Position numbers and translations under genes: made by a program. 48,796 nucleotides of DNA from Glycomyces arizonensis DSM 44726. GTDB lineage: Bacteria; Actinomycetota; Actinomycetes; Mycobacteriales; Micromonosporaceae. Every line of letters starts with the position of its first letter. Within the stretch, counting starts at the first letter, position 1. Shown piece after piece: positions 1 to 7,234 of the stretch. The stretch spans positions 1 to 48,796 of the forward strand of contig NZ_AXWO01000037.1 in NCBI RefSeq assembly GCF_000482705.1, written 5' to 3'. A model generated the notes under the pieces. It ran no database searches. It had not been told where the DNA came from and worked only from the letters and a program-made list of their open reading frames with translations.

Positions 1-1178
1 CCAGGGCGTAAGCAAAGTCGTCTCGGTTGAAAAGTCTGTTCGATGAGTGCGAGGCCGAGGATTTCGAGGGGCAGCGTGTAGGGGTGGTTCGCGATCCGGT
101 CGCGCAACGCGGTGATGCACTGGCCGCCAACGGCTTTCAGGACCGCGATGGCGAGGTTGCGCAGACTCGCGAGGTTCTGCGGCGCGAAGCCCGACCGCAG
201 ATTCGAGGCGTCCTCGCCGAAGACCATGTCACGCAGCCAATGCCATGCCTCGATACCCCAGTGGCGGCGCACCGCGGCGGCGAACTCGGCCGGGCGCAAC
301 GCCCGGAAGTCACGGCTGGTCAGGTAGTACACCGTCTCGTGGCTGGACTCCCCGGTGCGGCGATCCCGCCGCCACCGGCGCACCCTGGCGACCTGGGCAG
401 CGCCGGGGAAGCCGATCCGGACCGCGCCGCCGACGGCGAGAATCTTGATCGTGCGCGTCTCATCTCGGCCGTGCCCCGAGCCGCGGGCCTCCCAGGCGTT
501 GTCGATCCCGGCCCAGGGCAGCGCATTGATCTGCGCGAACAGTTCGGGTCGATTCCCCTTGCAGCACAGCAGATAATCGAAACCGCGGTCGATGACGACC
601 TGGGCGGTCTCCGCACACCAGTGCAGGGCGTCCGCGCTGATCAGCGCGGTCTCAAGACCAAGGATATCGATCAAGTGGCGGGCGGCGGCGTGCTCGTCGT
701 TGTCCAGGGCCAGGACTTGGCCGAGTGCCCGATCGGCGGAGTCGTGCGCGGCGACCAGCAACGGCTTTATTTTGCCGGGCGCGGCCCCGCGCAGGCGTTT
801 GCCGTCGATGCGGATCTGGTCGTCGGGTGCGAATGCGAGCTGACGGGCCGCGGCGGCCAAGGAAGCGACGCCTTCGGGGACCGCTTCACCAAGCAGGCGC
901 CGGAAGGTGTCATAGCCAGGCGGGTAGAACCGGGTCCCGAACGGGCCGTTGACGTTCCTCGCTCCGGCTGCGGCGAGGACCGCTTGCGGGGCGTCCCTCG
1001 CCCACCGCTCGATCGACGCGATCGAGTTCCGGCCCGCGAGCATTGCCGCGCAGGCCAGGGCAATCGTCGCGCCGAACGGGTGACGCACGCCGCGCGCCGA
1101 TCTCGGGTCCGGAATCTGTGCGACATGCCCAGCGAAATCAGTCCACCAAACATCGAGCGTGAGAGTCTTGTCCCGCAA
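1..1178 (-). CDS. ISAs1-family DDE transposase (3' end open at window edge)
   Basis: This is the transposase of the insertion sequence. The start is TTG at 1178, chosen because AGGAGG lies six bases upstream at 1185-1190. The 392 visible codons match the family's usual 370-390 residues. Signatures are an N-terminal IPDPRSARGVRHP region, a first catalytic Asp in RIDGKRLRGA, a second in ISADALHW, and the C-terminal HWGIEAWHWLRDMVFGEDAS block that carries the catalytic Glu and ends the DDE fold. The frame has no stop before base 1. It reads through the left terminal repeat, so the stop must lie in or beyond the left flank. The frame is otherwise intact, so the transposase is probably active. Confidence 0.85.
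   Translation of the reverse strand, partial: MRDKTLTLDVWWTDFAGHVAQIPDPRSARGVRHPFGATIALACAAMLAGRNSIASIERWARDAPQAVLAAAGARNVNGPFGTRFYPPGYDTFRRLLGEAVPEGVASLAAAARQLAFAPDDQIRIDGKRLRGAAPGKIKPLLVAAHDSADRALGQVLALDNDEHAAARHLIDILGLETALISADALHWCAETAQVVIDRGFDYLLCCKGNRPELFAQINALPWAGIDNAWEARGSGHGRDETRTIKILAVGGAVRIGFPGAAQVARVRRWRRDRRTGESSHETVYYLTSRDFRALRPAEFAAAVRRHWGIEAWHWLRDMVFGEDASNLRSGFAPQNLASLRNLAIAVLKAVGGQCITALRDRIANHPYTLPLEILGLALIEQTFQPRRLCLRP
2..20 (+). repeat. Left terminal inverted repeat of the IS
   Basis: The 19 bases match the reverse complement of 1274-1292 without a mismatch, and pairing stops at base 21. This defines the outer edge of the element. Confidence 0.9.
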
Positions 1179-1214
1179 CGGTTTCCTCCTGACGACAGAT
1201 CTAGTCCATCGTCT

Positions 1215-2123
1215 TCAACGAGGGAACCGTTGCTTCAGTTGCGGCCCTGGCCAGCGGAAACACGAACCCGAACCGACTTTGCTTACGCCCTGCCAGTGCT
1301 CGAAGACGGCCATGTCCTTCGGGAGCGGTCTGCGGATCACGCCGACCCGTTGAAGCTCTTGGAAGAATCGTGTCTTCTGGCCAAGCGTTCCGTTGGAGAC
1401 GACCGACCGCCAGTACGGGGAGATCATCATGGCGGTTAGGGTGACCACTTCGGGGTAGTAGGCGGCTTCCTGGAAACTGCGGTAGCGTTCGGCGTCCTCA
1501 TCGAGCTCACGGAACCTGCTGATTCTGCGGTCGTAAGGAAGTTCGACTTCGGATGGCTTTGGACGGAAGCTGAGCGTCTCGGTTTGGAGTGTCTGTTCGG
1601 CCAGGTCGACCATCTCCTCAACGGGACCCGGGCCGAATCGGTTGGTCAATCGTCGATGACGGATTTGTGCTTTGACGATGTCCGGGAATTCTGCAACGCT
1701 CAGCTGATATCCCGGTCGGCTGAAGTCGTCTCGGACCCAGATCCGGTGTCGAAGGCAGATGGGGTGGTCGACCGGGATCCAGATCCGGACCGTTTGATCA
1801 GTAGGGATGATCCCTCTGGAGGCTAGGCAGAAGCGGCAGGGCGGTCCCTGTTCCCAGAAGCGCCGACGGTTGACGAGCCTGAGGGTGAGCGCGGACATGT
1901 CGAGCTCGGGCAGCGCGAAATGCAGATGCTGTTCGGGAACGCCGGTCAGGCGCGCGAGTGTCTCGGATTTCGAAGTGCTTTGCTGGATTTCTCTGTAGAA
2001 GACCTTCGGGTTGAGGAAGTTGGAGCCGGCGAGGCGGTGCAGATAGGAGTACAGAACCTCGTTCGGGAACGGCCTGACAGGGCGGGGGAGCCGCCTGAAC
2101 CGTGCGATTGTCGGGACGATCAT
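1215..2123 (-). pseudogene. tniQ: TniQ target-selection protein, truncated by IS insertion
   Basis: TniQ proteins link the target-site complex of Tn7-like elements to the AAA+ regulator TnsC. The first 277 codons (2123-1293) are native; the last 25 before the stop come from the insertion sequence. The N-terminal stretch LPRPVRPFPNEVLYSYLHRL is the usual TniQ opening. A zinc-binding pair follows: CRFC around residue 96 and CLRH about 24 residues later. The start overlaps the tnsC stop as ATGA, which indicates translational coupling. The remainder of the gene should lie to the left of the insertion sequence, outside the window. The chimeric product lacks its C-terminal part, so the element probably cannot choose targets normally. 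Confidence 0.85.
1274..1292 (-). repeat. Right terminal inverted repeat of the IS
   Basis: This is the perfect reverse complement of 2-20. The next outward base, 1293, is the last base of an intact tniQ codon, so the repeat marks the exact insertion point in tniQ. Confidence 0.9.
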
Positions 2124-3130
2124 GTGCGGTGTCGGTTGCCCTCGGCGATGACGTCGATATCGATCTGCTCGAGGATGTCGAGCGTGATCGCCTCGGTTTG
2201 CTGCATGATCGCGGCCATCGCCGAGAGGCGGATGAGGTGGGAAAGGCTGCCGATCATGCCGCCAGTTCGCTGGTGGAGGTAGTCAGCAAGCTTGACGAGC
2301 GTTCCGTTCTGGTGCTGGTGAAGTCGGAGGGCCTGTTCGAGGGTGGCAATGAGGCTCAGCCATTCGTCGGAGCGCGTGAATGGTCCGGTGTGGAGGAGAG
2401 TGCAGCGACCGGCGAGTTGCTTCCCGCGAATGCCGGTGAACAGCCCTGAGCGTTCGACGTCGATGCCGGCGTATACGAACGTTGCTGGGAGGTGCTCGGC
2501 GAAGTACTTCAAGTGGTCGGACATGTCCTCGCCCGCGGCGGTGGCGAGGTTGAGATTGTGGATCTCGTCGACGATCACGAGTTCGATGCGAGATTGGATG
2601 AGGACCTGGCAGACCGCATCGGAGATGTCGGTGGTGTTGTAGGCGCGTTTGATGCCGGGCAATCCCAGGAAACGGGCGAACTCGGCGGCGAGTTTGCGAG
2701 GCGACCCTTTCGGCGGTGTCGTGACGTAGACGACCGGGATGCGGTTCGAGTCGTTGTAGCGTCTCCGAACCGCGAGTTCGTGAACGCGCCCGAGTTCCTT
2801 GAGCGCTGTGGACTTGCCTGTGGTCTGCGGCCCTGAGACGATCATGCCTCGCCGGGCGCTGATCTCGCGGCGGTTGAGCATGGTGAGCATCCGGCCGCGG
2901 TTGACCGCCTCGCGGACCGACGAGGTGGTGACTATGACCAGCTCTGAGTGGTAGCTGATTCGGGCTTCGTCGTAGTCGAACCGCGTATCGTCGTCGAGCC
3001 CTTCCCATTTCTCGCGATCGAGCAGTTCGAAGCTCATCTGTGGCGCATCGACGAAACGCCGCCATCCTTCCAACGTCATGGTGGTGTCGCGCCGGTCGTT
3101 GTCGACCGGCGTCTGCGTCTCGGTCACCAT
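2120..3130 (-). CDS. tnsC: AAA+ transposition regulator TnsC/TniB
   Basis: This is the ATP-dependent regulator that assembles on target DNA and activates the TnsA-TnsB transposase in Tn7-like elements. The 336 residues show a Walker A motif GPQTTGKST at about 100-108 and a Walker B motif LVIVDEIH at about 184-191, in the order typical of TniB/TnsC ATPases. The family is usually 300-550 residues, so this is a short TniB-like form. The ATG start overlaps the last codons of tnsB and the stop overlaps the tniQ start, so tnsB, tnsC and tniQ are probably translated as one coupled operon. No frame damage is visible. Confidence 0.9.
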   Translation of the reverse strand: MVTETQTPVDNDRRDTTMTLEGWRRFVDAPQMSFELLDREKWEGLDDDTRFDYDEARISYHSELVIVTTSSVREAVNRGRMLTMLNRREISARRGMIVSGPQTTGKSTALKELGRVHELAVRRRYNDSNRIPVVYVTTPPKGSPRKLAAEFARFLGLPGIKRAYNTTDISDAVCQVLIQSRIELVIVDEIHNLNLATAAGEDMSDHLKYFAEHLPATFVYAGIDVERSGLFTGIRGKQLAGRCTLLHTGPFTRSDEWLSLIATLEQALRLHQHQNGTLVKLADYLHQRTGGMIGSLSHLIRLSAMAAIMQQTEAITLDILEQIDIDVIAEGNRHRT

Positions 3131-5148
3131 CGTTTTAGGGACTCCTTGTAGGGGTCGAAGACGGGCAGGGGCACTACTTCAGCCAGGTACTCGTCGTCAC
3201 CGTCCTCGTCGGGCTCGGTTGGGGCCGGAGGGTCATGGAGTTGCTCGGAGGCGGAAAGCGGTTTGGGTTCGGGCGCCGTGGCGCGGGTTCGGGCCGCAAC
3301 CTTGTCCGCGTCCGTCGGTTTCCGGGCCGGACCGATTTCGGCGCGGGTGAGCAGGTCCTCGACGGCTTCGGCGATCGCCGCCTCAGCGGGGCGAGAGATG
3401 CCTTGCTCGGCAAGGAGCCGTTTCGCGTGCTCCCAGGCGTGATCGCCGAACGCTACGGGGGAGGTGCCAAGGTGGGTCCAGTCGGCGGCGACCCATCCGC
3501 CGTCATGGTGGTTGCGGACCCAGACCTTGGAAACGTCGTAAGGGTCGAAGTGGACTTCCCAGAGACCCTTCTTAGCTTCGACGCCGGAGTGCTGACCGCG
3601 GTAGGGGTTGAGCGCGGCCGCGTCGTAGCGGCGGTGGTTGATCTTGACGCCGTATGTGTTGATGACCCGCCATTCGGCCGGGAGCAGCTCAATGTAGTCG
3701 TCGGCTCCGAGGTGGACCGGGGCGTAGCCGGCGGTCTCGACCAGGTGGGCGTATTGCTCGTTCGGGCTCATCGCGATGCCGGGCGCGTCCGGGTGGCGCA
3801 GCCCATCGTGGGGCCGGTTCTGCCAGAAGGCGACCACCCATTCGTCGAGCAGGTCCTGGAGCTCGCCGATCGACCACCTCGCTTCAGCTTCGACGGTCTT
3901 GCCGCGGTGCTCGACGCTGCGGCCGGTGAACCCGGCGATGTGCTGCACGAACAGGGAGTTGAGCGAATCGAAGGACCGCTCAACCCCGCCTTTCTCCCAA
4001 GGCGAGCCCTTGTGGGTGGGCTGGACATTGATGCCCATTGCCCGGCAGGCATTGTCGAAAGCGCGCGACCGGTAGATCTTGCCGTGGTCGACCACGATGG
4101 TCTCCGGGACGACCACCGGACGGGCGGCGGCGTGCTCGAGCCGCTCGTCGATCGCGGTTAGGCGCGCGTGGGGGAGCACTGAACTACGCATCCGCAACGC
4201 GTCCGACCAACCCGGGCGCATCGCCTCGGGAGTGAGGGTGCGGGCCAGCAACAGCGCCGCATCAACCGCTTTCGTCGACGGCCGCAGGACGGACGCGGTG
4301 ATTGACCGGGTCGCCCAGTCCAACACCCAGGTCAGTTCGACCCGCTCGACCAGGCCGCCGTCGAGCAGGACTAGCACGTCCAGCGGGGTCGAGTCGATCA
4401 GCATCCACTCGCCCGGTCGCGTAGCGGTCACCGACCCGAAAGGCCCGTCGGGGCGCTTCGCCAGTGACCTGCGAGTCTGAGCGGACCCGAAGGTGTGCTT
4501 GCCCTTCGCGGCCCGTTCGATGAGGCGGTAAAACGTCGCCCGCGAGGGCATCAGCTCCTCCGCGTCCAGGCTCTGCTCGGTCAGGATCTTCACGACCCGG
4601 CGCCGCAACCGGTCAGCGGTCCCAGTCGAGCGGTTTTTCTCCTCATCGATGGCCTGGTCGATCGCCTCCAGCACCCGCTGGTCGGTGTAGGCACCGCCGC
4701 GGCGGGCCTGCCGCTGGTCGACCAGCCCCCAAACGCCCTCGGTCTCATAGCGGCGGCGCATCCGCTGGAACACGTTCAGGCGGACCTCGTGCCCTGCCGC
4801 GACAAGCTCAGCGACTTTCGCGATCTCCCGCTGCCGCAACGACAGCCCGGTCGATTCCTCGCCAGGTTCGATGACGGCCAGGATGTGGTCCTCCCACCAT
4901 CTGGCTTTCGTGGCCGCCGCTTCGGGCAGCAGATCCAGCGGGCCCTGCGGCGGCAACGGTGCTCGCGATGCGCCGACCAGCTCGAACCCCGGAACTGTCA
5001 GCAGTTGCGGCAACGGCATCGACATGCGACGTCCAGCAGCGCCGGCGAGGTGAACCCGGCCGTCGGACACGCCGATCACCGTCCAGACTTCCTCGCCGAG
5101 CTTGACTTGCGCGTCGACTCTGATGTCACCCGGCCGCGAGACCGACAT
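3124..5148 (-). CDS. tnsB: Mu/TnsB-type DDE transposase
   Basis: TnsB binds the transposon ends and cuts and joins the 3' strands. The 674-residue protein has N-terminal helix-turn-helix DNA-binding regions (about 100-230) and an RNase-H-like integrase core. The catalytic residues appear to be D252 (in MLIDSTPLDV), D354 (in IVVDHGKIYR) and E390 (in GGVERSF), with the 35-residue D-to-E gap normal for this fold. A Mu-type beta-barrel and an acidic tail follow; the tail is the region that contacts TnsC in relatives. The start is ATG at 5148 with GGAGG seven bases upstream. It overlaps the 3' end of tnsA by 23 bases. Confidence 0.92.
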   Translation of the reverse strand: MSVSRPGDIRVDAQVKLGEEVWTVIGVSDGRVHLAGAAGRRMSMPLPQLLTVPGFELVGASRAPLPPQGPLDLLPEAAATKARWWEDHILAVIEPGEESTGLSLRQREIAKVAELVAAGHEVRLNVFQRMRRRYETEGVWGLVDQRQARRGGAYTDQRVLEAIDQAIDEEKNRSTGTADRLRRRVVKILTEQSLDAEELMPSRATFYRLIERAAKGKHTFGSAQTRRSLAKRPDGPFGSVTATRPGEWMLIDSTPLDVLVLLDGGLVERVELTWVLDWATRSITASVLRPSTKAVDAALLLARTLTPEAMRPGWSDALRMRSSVLPHARLTAIDERLEHAAARPVVVPETIVVDHGKIYRSRAFDNACRAMGINVQPTHKGSPWEKGGVERSFDSLNSLFVQHIAGFTGRSVEHRGKTVEAEARWSIGELQDLLDEWVVAFWQNRPHDGLRHPDAPGIAMSPNEQYAHLVETAGYAPVHLGADDYIELLPAEWRVINTYGVKINHRRYDAAALNPYRGQHSGVEAKKGLWEVHFDPYDVSKVWVRNHHDGGWVAADWTHLGTSPVAFGDHAWEHAKRLLAEQGISRPAEAAIAEAVEDLLTRAEIGPARKPTDADKVAARTRATAPEPKPLSASEQLHDPPAPTEPDEDGDDEYLAEVVPLPVFDPYKESLKRW

Positions 5149-5854
5149 CGGCGTTCCTCCAGATCACTCGGCTCGACTGGCCCAGCAGGCCCGTCTCCAG
5201 GTCGACCTCAATAGCTCCGGACCAAATCAGATGGAACAGCGTCGGCGCGACCCGAATCCAGTCGCCTACCTCGGCGATCGCGTCGACCACCGAAACCGGC
5301 GTCTCCAGCGCTCCGCGAAGTCGCTGAGTGAGAACCGGATCACCGAACCTGGGATGGCGATACCCCGCCAGCCAGCTCAAGTTCGCCTTCACCGTCGCAT
5401 CGAGCTCGCCCACGCGCGCATACGACCAGCCGACCATCTTGCAGGCCTCCGCGGTCGCGGTGAACTTCAGGACGTCGCGCGATTTGATCCGGTCGTCGGG
5501 GCGGACGTCGATGACCTGCGCCTAACCGTCTCCGCGCCGGGCGAAGTAGTCGGGGACATGGCTGGTCTCGTCCCAGACCAGCCGGAACGGCTGCGACGCG
5601 AGCCCGACCACCTCGGGGTCAAAGTCGAGTCGCATCACGTGATCGCGTTCGAGCCATGACTCGAAGCCGACATGATGACCGGTACTCGCGAACCACCACA
5701 GGCCTGGGAAATGACGCTGACCAGGGAAGTAACCGAACCCGCGCACCGGCTCGGCGTCCTCGAACCGCTCGCTCCAGCAGCGCGTCAAGGGCTCCGTGAC
5801 TCGATTACCGACAGCATCGCGGTAATCGAGCAGGAAACAGACACCAGTAGCCAC
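5126..5854 (-). pseudogene. tnsA: TnsA-like transposon endonuclease with in-frame amber codon
   Basis: TnsA cuts the 5' strands at transposon ends so that, with TnsB, the element is fully excised. A GTG start at 5854 opens a frame with the family motifs GQRHFPGLWWFASTGHHVG and ESWLERDH, then PDYFARRGDG, after which a TAG stands at 5522-5524. The same frame continues without a shift as AQVIDVRPDD through VGWSYARVGE and LAGYRHPRFG to a natural stop at 5126. The two halves together give the expected length of about 242 residues. The amber codon falls between the catalytic Asp and the VIDVR strand that carries the last active-site residue, so the N-terminal fragment alone should be inactive. Sequencing error or suppression remain possible. 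Confidence 0.85.
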
Positions 5855-5908
5855 AGGCCACTCCGAGGATGGTGAGGAGCAGAACGGACCTCAGCATACG
5901 TGCCTCAC

Positions 5909-5960
5909 CTAAATTGAGACAACCCCCGGATACCCCAACTAAAACGAGACTGCCCCCGAA
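5909..5960. repeat. Two 22-bp direct repeats, putative TnsB-binding sites
   Basis: Bases 5909-5930 and 5939-5960 match at 17 of 22 positions and start exactly 30 bp apart; both have the form CTAAA, two variable bases, GAGAC, two variable bases, CCCCCG. A partial third copy of the GAGAC core is at 5966-5970. They begin 55 bp upstream of tnsA, where Tn7-like elements carry repeated 22-bp TnsB sites near their end. The role is inferred from position and size. They could instead be operators for the tns promoter. Confidence 0.5.
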
Positions 5961-6013
5961 CGAATGAGACCGGACAGCGGGCGTCGGATCGGCGGTGCTC
6001 CGGCGGGCCCCCA

Positions 6014-6057
6014 GATGCATAACTTGCGGGAACGTCCCTTCTCGTGAGTTATGTATC
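6014..6057. repeat. Imperfect 10-bp inverted repeat at the presumed transposon/host junction
   Basis: GATGCATAAC at 6014-6023 pairs with GTTATGTATC at 6048-6057 with one mismatch across a 24-base gap. It lies between the putative TnsB sites and a strikingly AT-rich stretch. It may be part of the transposon end, an operator for the divergent genes, or a hairpin. Nothing in the sequence decides between these. Confidence 0.3.
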
Positions 6058-6065
6058 GAGAGGAG

Positions 6066-6128
6066 ACACGCTTATTTTTCTATTTTTTATTTATCAAAAA
6101 CGGAAATTAATAATGGTAGGGTGTGGCC
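6066..6128 (+). promoter_or_regulatory. AT-rich leader of the coiled-coil gene
   Basis: About 50 bases from 6066 are almost entirely A and T in a genome that is otherwise very GC-rich. They contain a TTAATAAT-like -10 candidate just before the ribosome-binding region GGTAGGG. This is probably the promoter of the 6129 gene and could also mark foreign DNA at the transposon junction. No clear -35 box was identified. Confidence 0.35.
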
Positions 6129-7190
6129 ATGACGAAAACAGCTACGTTGTGCAAGCGCTGCGGCAAACCGGTTCCTCAGGTCGGCGGGCGCGGGCGGCCG
6201 CGCCTGTACTGCGCCGAGGGCGACTGCGCCACGCAGGCCAAGCGGCAGCGGGAACTGCGTCGCGCCACTCCCGGACTCGAAGGCGCGCTCGCCCGCGCCG
6301 AGGAACTCTACGAGCAGATCGAGCAGTCCATGACCGCCGCGCTCGCCCCGCTGGCCGAGGCGCTCAGAGCCGAGACCGACCCGGCCGAAGTCGAGGCCCG
6401 CCTCGCCGAGGTCCGCGGCGAGGCCGCCGCAGCGGTCGCCGCCGCCCGCGCTGAGCGCGACGAGGCGACCGGGCGGTCCGAATCGCTCGACGAGGCGCTC
6501 GCCGGGGCCAAGGCCGAGGTCGAACGGGTCACCGGCGAGGCTCGGGAGGCCCAGGCGCGGGCCAAGGAGGCGGTCGAGGCCCGGCTCGCCGCGCTCAAGG
6601 CCGCCGAGGAGGCCGGTGCCGAGGCGGCCTCGGCACGGTCGGCGGCCGCGGCGGCGGATGCGGAGCGTCAGGGGGCGTTGGACGAGGCCGAGGCCGCTCG
6701 GGCTGCGGCGGTCGCGGCGCGTGCCGAACGCGACCGGGCGCTCGATGTGCGGGCCGAAGCCGAGGCCGCCGCGGTGCAGGCGCGCGGTGAGGCCGAAGCG
6801 GTCCGGGAGCGGTCCGAGGCGGCCGCGGCCGAGGCGGCCGCTGCGGTCAGGGCCGCCGAGGAGGCGCTGCGCCGGTCCGATGAACGGGCCCAGGCGCTGA
6901 CCGAGGCGCGCGATGCCGAGCGGGGCCGCGTCGAGACGCTGCTGGCGGAGCTGGCGGTCGCGCGCCGCGACGCGCAGCGGTCGGCCGAAGACGTCGAGAC
7001 GGCGCGTCAGGCGCTGGCGGGCAAGAGCGGTGAGGTCGAAGCGTTGGCCTCCGATAAGCGGGTGCTGGCCGCGCAACTGGCGGCGGCGGGTACTGAGCGG
7101 GCCGAGGCGCTGCGCGGGCTCGATGCGTGGCGGGAGCGGGCGCTGGCCGCCGAGGCGCTGCTGGAGCGGAGCCGGGACGAGGCCGTGTAA
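6129..7190 (+). CDS. Zinc-finger coiled-coil protein
   Basis: The first 40 residues carry four cysteines (C8, C11, C28, C33) around an Arg-rich GRGRPRLYC segment, a zinc-ribbon arrangement seen in DNA-binding proteins of actinobacterial mobile elements. Residues from about 50 to 350 are a nearly unbroken Ala/Glu/Arg-rich heptad-like stretch, predicted as one long coiled coil. The layout resembles KfrA-like or SMC-like accessory proteins, but no ATPase or known catalytic motif is present. ATG at 6129 is preferred; an in-frame GTG lies two codons upstream. It sits beside the end of the Tn7-like element and ends in a strong shared terminator. A role in DNA organisation or plasmid-style maintenance is only inference. 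Confidence 0.7.
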   Translation: MTKTATLCKRCGKPVPQVGGRGRPRLYCAEGDCATQAKRQRELRRATPGLEGALARAEELYEQIEQSMTAALAPLAEALRAETDPAEVEARLAEVRGEAAAAVAAARAERDEATGRSESLDEALAGAKAEVERVTGEAREAQARAKEAVEARLAALKAAEEAGAEAASARSAAAAADAERQGALDEAEAARAAAVAARAERDRALDVRAEAEAAAVQARGEAEAVRERSEAAAAEAAAAVRAAEEALRRSDERAQALTEARDAERGRVETLLAELAVARRDAQRSAEDVETARQALAGKSGEVEALASDKRVLAAQLAAAGTERAEALRGLDAWRERALAAEALLERSRDEAV

Positions 7191-7195
7191 AAGGG

Positions 7196-7231
7196 GCGGG
7201 CCCCGCACCGGTTGGGTGGTGCGGGGCCCGC
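7196..7231. terminator. Bidirectional hairpin terminator
   Basis: A perfect 14-bp GC-rich stem (arms 7196-7209 and 7218-7231) with an 8-base loop lies between the convergent coiled-coil gene, whose stop is at 7190, and the cotH-like gene, whose stop is at 7235. It can serve both strands. There is no clear U-tract, as is common in actinomycetes. Confidence 0.75.
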
Positions 7232-7234
7232 GCT

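Larger units (their letters stand above)
2..1292. mobile_element. ISAs1-family insertion sequence inside tniQ
   Basis: A 1291-bp element is bounded by perfect 19-bp inverted ends, CAGGGCGTAAGCAAAGTCG at 2-20 and its reverse complement at 1274-1292. It contains one minus-strand transposase with ISAs1 hallmarks. The tniQ reading frame runs straight into the right end at 1293, so the element landed inside that gene. ISAs1 elements usually duplicate 8-10 bp of target. Only one base of left flank is in the window, so the duplication cannot be checked. The size and a single gene reaching close to both ends fit the family. Confidence 0.85.

Noticed and set aside
27..1439. A 470-codon plus-strand open frame across the insertion sequence
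   Set aside because: The minus strand encodes a recognisable ISAs1 transposase and tniQ over the same bases.
6129..7190. Coiled-coil protein as a chromosome-segregation ATPase (SMC)
   Set aside because: There is no Walker A or signature motif at either end; only the coiled coil and a zinc-binding N terminus are seen.
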